From assembly GCF_002743335.1 (NCBI RefSeq), contig NZ_PDZB01000004.1, forward strand, positions 62,001 through 126,000: DNA of 64,000 nucleotides, in the 5' to 3' direction. Of the stretch, positions 25,743-34,623 are shown in pieces (position 1 is the stretch's first letter; each line of letters starts with the position of its first letter). The position numbers and the translations under genes are program-made. Source of the DNA: Sporosarcina sp. P32b (GTDB lineage: Bacteria; Bacillota; Bacilli; Bacillales_A; Planococcaceae). A model generated the notes under the pieces. It was not told where the DNA came from. It did not search any database and saw only the letters and a program-made list of their open reading frames with translations.

Positions 25743-26600
25743 TCAATATACTTTTGCGAGTGAAAATCCTCTACCAAGAATTTCCGAAGCATTTAGGAAG
25801 ACGACAAATGCCTGAGGTTCTTCCTCTCTCAGGATCTTCTTCAAATAAATTGCTTCCGCTTGCTCTACTACACATAAGATCATCGTCTTCTCTTGATTGG
25901 AAAAGCCACCTACCGAACGTACTTTAGTCAATCCACGGTCGATTTCTTCTTTAATAATCGTCTGTATACGCTCTTCATTATCCGTAATGATCAATACTAA
26001 TTTAGATTGTGATGTTTGTAATTGCACAAAGTCAATGACTTTACTCGTCACAAATATTGCCATCATCGCAAATAATGCCAATTCCAAATTAAATACGATA
26101 GCAGAAGCAATCACAACTAGTCCATCTACGAGTAATTGCGCATAACCACTAGACAAACCTGTATATTTCTTAACGATTTGCGCTACCGTCGCAAGTCCCC
26201 CAGTCGATCCATTTCCTCGATAGACTATCCCGAGCCCTACACCTAACATAATCCCCCCATATATGGCAGACAATAAAGGATTATCAATTGTGGATGGGAT
26301 ATCAGCAGTCACCCAAATGGTTAGCGGCACAAAAAATGTTCCAACTAATGTTTTCAGACTAAAATCCTTGCCAAGAAGAAATAAGCCTATAAAAAATATC
26401 GGGATATTAATAAGCCACTGCACAAAGGCAGGTTCAAATCCATACATCTCGTATAAAATAGTACTCACGCCAGATACGCCTCCAGCTGCGAGTCTTGCCG
26501 GTAAGAAAAATATATTAAAAGCTAAACCGACTAAGATGGATCCAATCACAATCCACACGTATTCTATCAGCAGCTTTTTCCTTGGTGAACGGGTCTTCAT
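25743..26600 (-). CDS. YitT-family membrane protein (DUF161/DUF2179)
   Basis: 285 residues. Five to six helices in the first 190 residues ('VIGSILVGLAFNIFFLPARLAAGGVSGVSTILYEM' is the family opening), then a soluble DUF2179 domain of about 80 residues ('LVLIITDNEERIQTIIKEEIDRGLTKVRSVGGFSNQEKTMILCVV'). DUF2179 resembles a small ligand-binding ferredoxin-like fold. Family function is not established; several paralogs occur in Bacillus. GGGAGG stands 8 nt before ATG 26600. Single gene. Confidence 0.9.
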   Translation of the reverse strand: MKTRSPRKKLLIEYVWIVIGSILVGLAFNIFFLPARLAAGGVSGVSTILYEMYGFEPAFVQWLINIPIFFIGLFLLGKDFSLKTLVGTFFVPLTIWVTADIPSTIDNPLLSAIYGGIMLGVGLGIVYRGNGSTGGLATVAQIVKKYTGLSSGYAQLLVDGLVVIASAIVFNLELALFAMMAIFVTSKVIDFVQLQTSQSKLVLIITDNEERIQTIIKEEIDRGLTKVRSVGGFSNQEKTMILCVVEQAEAIYLKKILREEEPQAFVVFLNASEILGRGFSLAKVY

Positions 26601-26758
26601 TCATAAAACCTCCCTATCTTGATGCGCTAAAAGCACTTTTGCTATTTTACATCATATGTTGAGCTATGAATAGCCTATCATTAGTTTATAGGCATAAGTG
26701 GTCTTCCTCTTGCATCTACTAGTTTTGATAGTAAATTCACTTGGAAGGAAGCGATGTA

Positions 26759-28546
26759 TTGAAATTAACACCGTTTATTGATCCACTACCTATTCCTCAA
26801 TATCTTACTCCACTCGAGAAGCATAAGTACTTCTCGTACTATGAAATTGGCATGAAAGAGTTCTTTCACGAGTTTCATTCAGAGTTGGCGCCTACAAAGA
26901 TTTGGGGATATGAGGGGCAATTCCCTGGTCCACTAGTGAATGTCAACAGTGGTGAGTGCGCACATATCAAGTGGAAGAATGAACTCCCCGAGCAACATTT
27001 CCTACCAATCGATAGAACACTGCACGGTTCAAGCGAACATATGCCAGATGTTCGTACAGTTGTGCATTTACACGGAGCGGAAGTTGAGCCTGAAAGCGAT
27101 GGTCATCCTGAAGCTTGGTTTACAAATAACTATCGTACCGTCGGCGCGGTATTTGACTCGCCTGTTTATAAATATAATAACAATCAACGTGCAGCTACAC
27201 TTTGGTACCACGATCACGCGGTAGGCATTACCCGTTTAAATGTCTATGCGGGTCTCGTTGGCATGTATATTATTCGCGATGAAGAAGAACGCAAACTGAA
27301 TCTTCCTTCCGGAGCGTATGAAATGCCATTAATTATCGCTGATCGCGGCTTTAACGAAGATGGCTCCCTATTTTATTCAGATACACCGGCTTTCATACCG
27401 GGACCACTACAACCGGGATTAACATTCCCTCATCCTTCCGTCACACCTGGCGAAGCGTTTGAAAACATCACAGTCAACGGTAAGGTCTGGCCATATTTAG
27501 AAGTAGAGCCAAGAAAATACCGATTCCGCATATTGAACGCATCCAATGAACGCTTTTACAAAATGAATTTATCTAACGGTCAGAAGATCATACAAATCGG
27601 TTCAGATGGCGGACTATTGGAAACACCTGCCTATATGGATGAGTTAACGATTGCACCCGCTGAACGTATGGACGTAATTATCGATTTCTCCAAACAGGCA
27701 CCCGGTGATACGATCGTCTTAGAAAATACTGCAGCGACACCGTTTGATTTCGCACCGCCAGTAGGTGCTCTGCCTGACCCAGAAACCGATGGACAAATTA
27801 TGCAGTTCAGAGTGGTTGAATTAGCGGCGCCAGATACGAGCAATCTCCCGGCTATACTCAGCCACATACCCAAACTTCGCGAATGCGACGCTGCTCGAAC
27901 ACGTGATATTACACTGGATGCAGACATCGATGAATATGGTCGTTTAAAGTTCCTGTTTAATAATAAAGGTTTCATGGAACGAATCGATTTCAAGCCTAAA
28001 CTGAATGATACAGAGATCTGGCGCATCATTAACACGGCCGGCGCAACGCATCCTATACACATCCATTTGATCCAATTCCAGATCCTCGACCGCATCCCAT
28101 TTGACGCCCAAGGTTTCACAGCGAATGGTTTACTCAACTTCACTGGACCTCCAGAACAACCTGACATAAATGAACGTGGTTGGAAAGACGTCGTGCAGTC
28201 TCCACCTGGGTTTGTGACACGGGTCATTATGCGCTTTGCTCCATTCACCGGTCGCTACATGCTTCATTGTCATATTTTAGAGCACGAAGATCATGATATG
28301 ATGCGACAATTCGAAGTAGTGGAGCGCAAATGTGACTGCAAAACTAACTGCATTTGCAAGGAGCATAAATCAAAACGTAAATGTGAGTGCAAGAAGAAGT
28401 GTACATGTCAAGGTAAGTGTACATGTAAAAAAACTTGTACTTGTAAGAAAAAGAAATCGAATCACCCATCGAAAAAAGAACACCATCATAAAAAATGTCC
28501 AACATGCCCTCCTTGTTCCGAGACATATCGATGCGAATGTGAATGA
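26759..28546 (+). CDS. CotA-like multicopper oxidase with Cys-rich C-terminal tail
   Basis: 595 residues from TTG 26759 (GGAAGGAAG upstream). Residues 1-524 are a three-cupredoxin laccase of the CotA spore-coat type. Copper motifs: 'VVHLHGAEV' and 'LWYHDHAVGITR' (T2/T3 ligands), 'THPIHIHLIQF' (T1/T2/T3), and 'LHCHILEHEDHDMM' with HCH-x3-H-x4-M, giving a T1 site with axial Met. No signal peptide, as in CotA. Residues 525-595 are an added tail with 17 Cys, mainly in C-x-C pairs among Lys ('KCECKKKCTC', 'CTCKKTCTCKKKK'), a HHH stretch and 'CPTCPPC'. This metallothionein-like tail is not in B. subtilis CotA. The laccase oxidises phenols, bilirubin or Mn(II); the tail may bind metal or crosslink in the coat (inference). 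Confidence 0.92.
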   Translation: MKLTPFIDPLPIPQYLTPLEKHKYFSYYEIGMKEFFHEFHSELAPTKIWGYEGQFPGPLVNVNSGECAHIKWKNELPEQHFLPIDRTLHGSSEHMPDVRTVVHLHGAEVEPESDGHPEAWFTNNYRTVGAVFDSPVYKYNNNQRAATLWYHDHAVGITRLNVYAGLVGMYIIRDEEERKLNLPSGAYEMPLIIADRGFNEDGSLFYSDTPAFIPGPLQPGLTFPHPSVTPGEAFENITVNGKVWPYLEVEPRKYRFRILNASNERFYKMNLSNGQKIIQIGSDGGLLETPAYMDELTIAPAERMDVIIDFSKQAPGDTIVLENTAATPFDFAPPVGALPDPETDGQIMQFRVVELAAPDTSNLPAILSHIPKLRECDAARTRDITLDADIDEYGRLKFLFNNKGFMERIDFKPKLNDTEIWRIINTAGATHPIHIHLIQFQILDRIPFDAQGFTANGLLNFTGPPEQPDINERGWKDVVQSPPGFVTRVIMRFAPFTGRYMLHCHILEHEDHDMMRQFEVVERKCDCKTNCICKEHKSKRKCECKKKCTCQGKCTCKKTCTCKKKKSNHPSKKEHHHKKCPTCPPCSETYRCECE

Positions 28547-28549
28547 TGA

Positions 28550-28588
28550 AAAAGAACCCCGTGAGAGATGTAATCTCACGGGGTTTTT
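28550..28588. terminator. Bidirectional terminator
   Basis: AACCCCGTGAGA / TCTCACGGGGTT stem with a short loop and T-run on the plus strand, between the convergent laccase and helicase genes. Confidence 0.85.
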
Positions 28589-31491
28589 TAGGCTTCTATC
28601 AAATAATCATAGAGTGTATTTTCTACTGGGTGCTCCATTACCATGTTCATATGGACTACTGGCAAGCGCTTTCCTTTACCATCTATCATATGGTCTTCCA
28701 CAACACTTTGCTGATCAGGTAGGCCTTTCCCCAAGTAATAGAAGTCTGTTCCCTCATCGTCATCTTTCTTTACGAATAAATGAATGTCGATCTCTTTTTC
28801 TTTCGCCTGAATAATCGTTTGCACTTCATTCGATCGGAGCGTTCGGTTACTGCGTGTATACCATTTGAATAACTCAGGATTGATGAATTCATCACCGTAA
28901 TCCACGCTCGCTTCCACTTCCCCATGCTTATGATACGTGACGAATATAGGACAAGTACCGTGCTTTGTTTTATAACCATACATTGTCGAGCTCTCGTCCG
29001 CCTGCCAATTCAATAATTTACATACATCTTTACGTGAATATTTGGCATGCAGCGTTAATTTATTTGCACAATCGTATACTTTAGATTTCTCTTTCGCACT
29101 ACGCAACACATCCGCAATTAGAAACACTGCATACGAATCATCTTCAATACTCTGCTGAATCTTTTCGTTGAACGTGAAAACTTGGTTATGATCCATCGTA
29201 ATAATCGCTTGATTGCCATATTTCGTTTGGGCATTTTGTGTGAAAAATGATAAATTAAAAATTCGCGTGACGGATTCAATCGTATCCTCATCCACTTGAC
29301 AGCCTGTAGTTTCTAGCTCGTAGATGAATTCATCTACATGGACACTTCCTTTAGAAAGTAACATCTCCGCCAGCACTACTTCATGAATCCGTTTGCCATT
29401 GATCAATTCTATAGAGAACATCGTTAATACTTGATTCTCATATGGAGTAATCGTTTGAATAGGATCTTCTTTAGATGCAACCTTCAGTAGAAAATCAAAG
29501 TAACTAGTGTGTTTATTAATGATAACGACTGGATCAATAGAATGCTGCTCGATAAAATCGTATAGATAAGGCACTCTGCCAATTTTATTCCTCAAATCTT
29601 GATACGCTTCTTTCAAGATTTTCAAAGACGTTAAATTACTGCTGTTGATTGCGTTGAAAATACGTTTCTGTGCAACTTCTTCAAAATTAATTGTCGAGAC
29701 ACCTTTAATATAACTAGTATCTTTCATATTCCGTCGAACAGTGTCTTTATTCATCGAGCGATCCCCAGACAATGCAATGGGAATCAAATAGTTATTCGCA
29801 TAGTTTCCGATAAAATCAATGACCGTAACGAATGGCTTGTTGTGATCCTTGCGCAGTCCACGTCCTAGTTGTTGAATGAAAATGATACTGGACTGTGTTT
29901 GTCTAAGCATGACCACTTGGTTAATACTTGGAATATCGATACCTTCATTGAAAATATCCACGGTCAGTATATAATCGAGTTCTCCTTTTTCTAGCTGATC
30001 CACTCTGCGCATGCGCTCCTCATACGAATCATCGCCCGTTAATGCTACGGTTCTGTAGCCACGCAAATTGAGTTCTTTTGATAATTCACGCGCTTCTTCT
30101 TTTCGACTGCAAAACATCAAGCCTTTCACTTGATTACCGGTGTGACTGTAATAGGAAATTTTTTCAATGACATGCTCAACACGTTCATCCGTAACCAATT
30201 TAGAAAGAACGGTGTGGTCACCAATAAGCTCGCCATCTATTTCAAAATCCGTCACGCCAAAATAATGGAACGGACACAGCATATCTTCTTCTAGAGCTTC
30301 TTGAAGACGGATTTCATACGCAATATTATAATCGAAGAGCTTGTATATGTTGAAGTCGTCCGTTCGTTCAGGTGTCGCGGTCATCCCCATCAGAAACTTC
30401 GGTGAGAAATAATCGATCACACGCAAATAGCTCGCTGCGCCCGCTTTATGTACTTCATCAATTAAAATATAATCAAAGTCTTGCGGATCAAAGTCCCGAA
30501 GGTTTTCAGGCTTTGACAATGTCTGGATACTTGCAAACACATACTTCTTATCCGACTGCCGGTTGGCTCCGATATACACCCCAAAGTCCTCGTCGATTCC
30601 CCCGAGCACCCGCTTGAAGTCTTGCATAGCTTTTTTCAAGATTTGCTCCCTATGCACAATGAATAGCATACGTTTCGGTGCAAATTTACGTACATCAAAC
30701 GCGGATAGATACGTCTTGCCTGTACCTGTTGCTGAAATGACCAACCCTTTGTCCTGACCGTTCGCACGCACTGCCTCAATACTTGCAAGAGCCGCCTGTT
30801 GCATTTTATTCGGCTTAATCACTAGCGCTTGCTCAATTGCATTCGTTTGATAGGCGGATGGATGCTCAAATACTTGAGCGGCACTTGCCCGATCTGCATG
30901 TTCCTGATAAACCGTTTCGTAGTGTTCAATCCACTCTTCAGTTAATACATTGGCATCTGACCATACATCTTCAAACTGATCTTTAAAATGATAAACAATT
31001 TCCCCATCACGATGAGATGTTAACTTCACATTCCACTCGTAATTCACTTGAAGCGCATGTGCCGTTAAGTTTGAACTACCTACGATTAACGAATATTGAT
31101 CACCTTGCTGAAAAATATAGCCCTTTGAATGAAAACCTTCCTTTTCAGTAAGACGTACTTCTACGTTCGGAATGTTCAGTAGCTCACGAAATACTTTTGG
31201 CTGATTGAAATATAAGTACGTAGACGTAATAATTCGGCCGTTTACTCCTCGTTTATGCAAATCATAAAATAAGGATTTTAGTGTAGCCAGGCCGCTTTCC
31301 GTAATAAATGCCACGGAGAACAAAAATTGTTCACAGTGTCGAAGTTCATTCTGAATCGAGGATAGCACCGTCGTATTCTTTGTTGAACTATTCACCAATA
31401 GCTCCGGTTTATAACTACCACTCTGATTATGTTCTTTATTCACAAACCCCTTGTGTAAAGACGCTTCAAGTTGCCGAATAAAATCTCCCAT
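28588..31491 (-). CDS. PLD-nuclease-like / DEAD helicase fusion (DUF3427 type)
   Basis: 967 residues in three parts. Residues about 20-190 are a phospholipase-D-like domain with an HxK motif ('EGFHSKGYIFQQGDQYSLIVGSSNLTAHAL'). About 215-600 is a superfamily 2 helicase: Walker A 'SATGTGKTYLSA', 'IDEVHKAG' (DEVH box), 'GMTATPERTD', and motif VI 'QQLGRGLRK'. From about 620 to the end is the DUF3427 region. The set acts on DNA, and similar proteins occur as stand-alone genes and within restriction or defence loci. No methylase, specificity subunit or other defence gene is next to it. Start ATG 31491. The product of the NUDIX gene 24 bp upstream may be co-transcribed. Confidence 0.88.
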   Translation of the reverse strand: MGDFIRQLEASLHKGFVNKEHNQSGSYKPELLVNSSTKNTTVLSSIQNELRHCEQFLFSVAFITESGLATLKSLFYDLHKRGVNGRIITSTYLYFNQPKVFRELLNIPNVEVRLTEKEGFHSKGYIFQQGDQYSLIVGSSNLTAHALQVNYEWNVKLTSHRDGEIVYHFKDQFEDVWSDANVLTEEWIEHYETVYQEHADRASAAQVFEHPSAYQTNAIEQALVIKPNKMQQAALASIEAVRANGQDKGLVISATGTGKTYLSAFDVRKFAPKRMLFIVHREQILKKAMQDFKRVLGGIDEDFGVYIGANRQSDKKYVFASIQTLSKPENLRDFDPQDFDYILIDEVHKAGAASYLRVIDYFSPKFLMGMTATPERTDDFNIYKLFDYNIAYEIRLQEALEEDMLCPFHYFGVTDFEIDGELIGDHTVLSKLVTDERVEHVIEKISYYSHTGNQVKGLMFCSRKEEARELSKELNLRGYRTVALTGDDSYEERMRRVDQLEKGELDYILTVDIFNEGIDIPSINQVVMLRQTQSSIIFIQQLGRGLRKDHNKPFVTVIDFIGNYANNYLIPIALSGDRSMNKDTVRRNMKDTSYIKGVSTINFEEVAQKRIFNAINSSNLTSLKILKEAYQDLRNKIGRVPYLYDFIEQHSIDPVVIINKHTSYFDFLLKVASKEDPIQTITPYENQVLTMFSIELINGKRIHEVVLAEMLLSKGSVHVDEFIYELETTGCQVDEDTIESVTRIFNLSFFTQNAQTKYGNQAIITMDHNQVFTFNEKIQQSIEDDSYAVFLIADVLRSAKEKSKVYDCANKLTLHAKYSRKDVCKLLNWQADESSTMYGYKTKHGTCPIFVTYHKHGEVEASVDYGDEFINPELFKWYTRSNRTLRSNEVQTIIQAKEKEIDIHLFVKKDDDEGTDFYYLGKGLPDQQSVVEDHMIDGKGKRLPVVHMNMVMEHPVENTLYDYLIEA

Positions 31492-31515
31492 CCCACTGAC
31501 CCCTCTCTCTTGACG

Positions 31516-31908
31516 CTATTGATTTCCCAACTTTTTTATTGCCGGTATATCTGCAGGTGCCCATTCCAGCGTATGTAACTGATCTTTTGCAATCCAACGT
31601 AATTCCGCGTGCTCTGCCGCCACAGGCTTTCCTTCTACAATGTTCGCCATGAACGTTTCCAATCGGACAATTACTTTTTCGTACTCATATGTAGTATCTT
31701 CTACTGCTTCCCCTACAGTTATAGTGCAACCCAACTCTTCTTGAATCTCACGTCGCAGTGCTTGTTGATGTGTTTCTCCCTCTTCTATTTTGCCTCCTGG
31801 GAACTCCCAAAAATTCGGTAGTGTCATCACTGGACTTCGAAGTGCAGCTAACACTTGACCTTGCTCATTTTCAATCACTGCCCCCACAACATGGACATTT
31901 TTCTTCAT
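31516..31908 (-). CDS. NUDIX hydrolase, MutT-like
   Basis: 130 residues. The full Nudix box is present: 'GGKIEEGETHQQALRREIQEELGC' (G-x5-E-x7-R-E-x2-E-E-x-G). The short single-domain form starting 'VHVVGAVIENEQGQVLAALRS' is that of MutT/8-oxo-dGTP diphosphatases, which clean the nucleotide pool of oxidised dGTP; other nucleotides remain possible. GGAGG about 10 nt upstream selects ATG 31908 over an in-frame ATG at 31935. It is 24 bp upstream of the PLD/helicase gene, and the two probably form an operon. Confidence 0.9.
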   Translation of the reverse strand: MKKNVHVVGAVIENEQGQVLAALRSPVMTLPNFWEFPGGKIEEGETHQQALRREIQEELGCTITVGEAVEDTTYEYEKVIVRLETFMANIVEGKPVAAEHAELRWIAKDQLHTLEWAPADIPAIKKLGNQ

Positions 31909-32063
31909 ATAGTATGACCTCCATTTTATTACCAACCTATTTTGGATCCATTATACCATCAACCGAAATGAAGTGAAGAAAACCTCCCATGTTTCACTCT
32001 GCATAAAACCAGGAATACTTAACTATAAACTACACTATACTAATAGAAAGTGGAGGTGGGGAA

Positions 32064-32849
32064 ATGAAACAAGGAAAGACTTCTATACTGTTACGCATAG
32101 CTATTGTTATCACCTACGCCATCATGATCACAGCTAACGCATTGGCCAATATCATTCCGTTAAATGGACAAACGACTGGCGAGCTATCAGACAAATACGG
32201 AAATTTATTTGCACCGGCAGGATTTACGTTTTCTATTTGGAGTCTGATCTACTTACTCTTACTACTTCATGTCATCTATCAATTGGGTCTTTTCCAAAAG
32301 AAGAAAAATCCACAACTTCTCAGTCCAGTGGGCATATGGTTCTGTATCTCTTCCCTACTGAACGCATCGTGGATTTTCTTGTGGCATTACGAATATCTAC
32401 TACTTTCCGTTATCGTCATGCTATTCATGTTGCTGACATTAATAAAAATCAATACCCTGACATTTCATGCTTCGTTGACTCGTAGAGAATCCTTCTTCAT
32501 AAAGCTTCCGTTCAGCGTCTATTTTGGATGGATTACAATCGCTACCATCGCAAACATTACCGCTTATCTCGTTTCAATTGAGTGGGATGGATTTGGTTTA
32601 TCTGACGCGACATGGACGATAGTCATTTTATTCGTAGGTGCTGTTATCGGGATTTCAACTACGATTCGACGTCAGGATATAGCCTACGCACTTGTATTGA
32701 TTTGGGCTTATTACGGAATATATTCCAAGCACACTTCAGAAAGTGGCTTTAATGGGGAGTACCCTTCTGTTATCTTCTCTATATTAATCTGTTTGGCTCT
32801 CATAACTTTGACCATTGTATTCGTAGCAGTAAAAAAACTACGCAACTAA
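32064..32849 (+). CDS. TspO/MBR-related tryptophan-rich sensory membrane protein
   Basis: 261 residues with about seven hydrophobic helices, longer than the classic five-helix, 160-residue TspO. 'LFAPAGFTFSIWSLIYLLLL' matches the conserved segment of the long TspO-related branch ('tryptophan-rich sensory protein'), and several conserved Trp follow ('SWIFLWHYEYL', 'GWITIATIANI'). True TspO proteins bind porphyrins and heme; whether this branch does is unclear. GGAGGTGGG stands before ATG 32064. Stand-alone, convergent with the carotenoid operon. Confidence 0.78.
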   Translation: MKQGKTSILLRIAIVITYAIMITANALANIIPLNGQTTGELSDKYGNLFAPAGFTFSIWSLIYLLLLLHVIYQLGLFQKKKNPQLLSPVGIWFCISSLLNASWIFLWHYEYLLLSVIVMLFMLLTLIKINTLTFHASLTRRESFFIKLPFSVYFGWITIATIANITAYLVSIEWDGFGLSDATWTIVILFVGAVIGISTTIRRQDIAYALVLIWAYYGIYSKHTSESGFNGEYPSVIFSILICLALITLTIVFVAVKKLRN

Positions 32850-32890
32850 AAAAAGCGCAAAGGAGTAGGCAATCACCTCTTCCTTTGCGT
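32850..32890 (-). terminator. Terminator of the carotenoid operon
   Basis: On the minus strand GACGCAAAGGA / TCCTTTGCGC with a 16-nt loop is followed by TTTTTTTAG. It serves the crt operon; the run of T is present only on this strand. Confidence 0.7.
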
Positions 32891-32956
32891 CAAATATCCC
32901 TGCCATCAGGTTGTGTTATCATACAATACCCAATACTTACATACTACTACAAAAAC

Positions 32957-33439
32957 TTATCTTGATGAATTTATCAGCCTTTCCAAGCGCGGACGATTAA
33001 ACCGTTGCACGATGATCAATGGCACGTTAAACAGCACGGCATAGGCAATGTTTAACCAAGCGGCCCAAACAGGATTCCACAAAAAGAAGAAAAAGCCAGG
33101 TAAGATGGTCAGCCAATGCACACATTCTGCACGTCTGGACTCTAACAGAAAGTCATAAAGCGATGAAACATCAGCCCCGTGCAGCTGACTCTTATTATAA
33201 CCGTTAGAGATGAACAACGTACCATCAGGGATATAGCCCTTCCACTTCTTCACGCGGAATAACCGTTGCCAAATTTGACCTTCTTGCTCCCAGCGAAAAG
33301 CTTTGTACAAGCATTTATGCCGCACAAACGAATCGATAGGAATTCGCTGTGCCGCCATCGATATAGAAAGATGAAATATCACCCATGCTACTGCGTCCAC
33401 CACGATGACCCACAGTAACGGTAATTCAATAAGTGGCAT
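32957..33439 (-). CDS. crtO: Glycosyl-4,4'-diaponeurosporenoate acyltransferase
   Basis: 160 residues, matching the small membrane acyltransferase that ends the staphyloxanthin pathway by adding a fatty acid to the glucosyl carotenoid ester. Three hydrophobic helices ('PLLWVIVVDAVAWVIFHL', 'WLTILPGFFFFLWNPVWAAWLN', 'YAVLFNVPLII') flank a soluble part with 'WQRLFRVKKWKGYIPDG' and 'CVHWLTILPG', features of the CrtO family. Last gene of the minus-strand crt operon, 38 bp after crtQ. AAGGGG precedes ATG 33439. Confidence 0.9.
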   Translation of the reverse strand: MPLIELPLLWVIVVDAVAWVIFHLSISMAAQRIPIDSFVRHKCLYKAFRWEQEGQIWQRLFRVKKWKGYIPDGTLFISNGYNKSQLHGADVSSLYDFLLESRRAECVHWLTILPGFFFFLWNPVWAAWLNIAYAVLFNVPLIIVQRFNRPRLERLINSSR

Positions 33440-33477
33440 CCTATCATCCCCTTCATTGGCTCCTGCAACTTTTATCC

Positions 33478-34596
33478 TTATACGTTAATATTGCGCCCTT
33501 TCCATTCCACACTGCCTTTTCGTTTAGATAGATACAGAGAGTACATGAATATCGAAATAAAGACGACCAATAATAACGGATACAGCGGAAATATCCACCA
33601 AACAAAACGACCGACACGTCTTGAAGCGATCACTAATTCAATTACGTACAACGTATATAAACCAATAGATACCCCTAGCCAACCTGTCGAACTAAAACTT
33701 GAAACAATCAGCATAACTGGAGCAATCGACGCACCCGCCATCCAGACATAGATCATCCCCATAACGAGTGGATGCGTCGCCGTAGAACCACTTGCCATGC
33801 TTTTAGAATAGCCTTGCACCATATCAGACAAGCCGCCAGGATACATACGTAACCACGCAATTCCCTTACCACCAAAACAGTGGACAGGCAGACCATGTTC
33901 TTGAAACGCCTGCCCAAGTGCTAAGTCATCCATTATAGCGCCGCGAACAACCGCGTGTCCGCCCACCTGTCCATACTGCTCCCTATCACATAACAAGCAC
34001 GGCCCAAATGAACCCCCAGCTTTCAAACGGTCTCCCACTATAGTAAATACGTTCATCCCTGCCATCACTATGAGAGGAAAGAGAAATGCCAGTTGTTCAT
34101 ACCATCTCTCTGCATAATGATCTGGCTGTAACGACAAAATGCCACGGCTCCCCATGGACTCGAATGATGCCACGTAATTCGACAAACTGTCTGGATGCGT
34201 AAAAACCGTATCTGCATCCATAAATAACAATAGTTTATTTTCTGCCGTCAACGCACCTGCCCAACAAGCCGCAGATTTTCCAATCCAACCGTCTTCTAGT
34301 AGCTCGTTTGAAATCACGACTGCCCCGTAAGATCGTGCCACCTCTCTTGTACCGTCAGTAGAACCGTCATCTACCACGATCACTTCATACGATACATGTT
34401 GCTGATGAACAATTGATTCGAGTAGCGGTTGTAGTCGCAACTCTTCATTCCTCGCTGGAATAATAATAGAAACGGAAGACTTGGGAGTGCCTGTAGGTTG
34501 TATAATCGGTACTCGCCAAAAGACTAGTACGCCTGACAATAGACCAAGGAGTGCTATGACAAATGCTATCATCAACAGTATTACTAAGACGTCCAT
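33478..34596 (-). CDS. crtQ: 4,4'-diaponeurosporenoate glycosyltransferase
   Basis: 372 residues. Family-2 glycosyltransferase: an N-terminal membrane helix (about 4-28), then the GT-A nucleotide-sugar domain 'VSIIIPARNEELRLQPLLESI', 'VIVVDDGSTDGT' (first Asp pair) and 'LLFMDADTVFTHPDSL' (DxD). C-terminal helices around 290-355 hold it in the membrane. In staphyloxanthin synthesis CrtQ esterifies glucose to diaponeurosporenoic acid. Position between crtP and crtO supports this. GAGAGGGG before ATG 34596. Confidence 0.9.
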   Translation of the reverse strand: MDVLVILLMIAFVIALLGLLSGVLVFWRVPIIQPTGTPKSSVSIIIPARNEELRLQPLLESIVHQQHVSYEVIVVDDGSTDGTREVARSYGAVVISNELLEDGWIGKSAACWAGALTAENKLLLFMDADTVFTHPDSLSNYVASFESMGSRGILSLQPDHYAERWYEQLAFLFPLIVMAGMNVFTIVGDRLKAGGSFGPCLLCDREQYGQVGGHAVVRGAIMDDLALGQAFQEHGLPVHCFGGKGIAWLRMYPGGLSDMVQGYSKSMASGSTATHPLVMGMIYVWMAGASIAPVMLIVSSFSSTGWLGVSIGLYTLYVIELVIASRRVGRFVWWIFPLYPLLLVVFISIFMYSLYLSKRKGSVEWKGRNINV

Positions 34597-34623
34597 CGCA
34601 AACCCCTCTCCCGCATCGTGTAT

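Noticed and set aside
28332-28814. A 160-codon plus-strand frame overlapping the laccase tail
   Set aside because: It is the shifted frame of the repetitive Lys/Cys codons, runs through the terminator into the convergent helicase gene, and has no ribosome binding site. The Cys-rich frame is continuous with the laccase.
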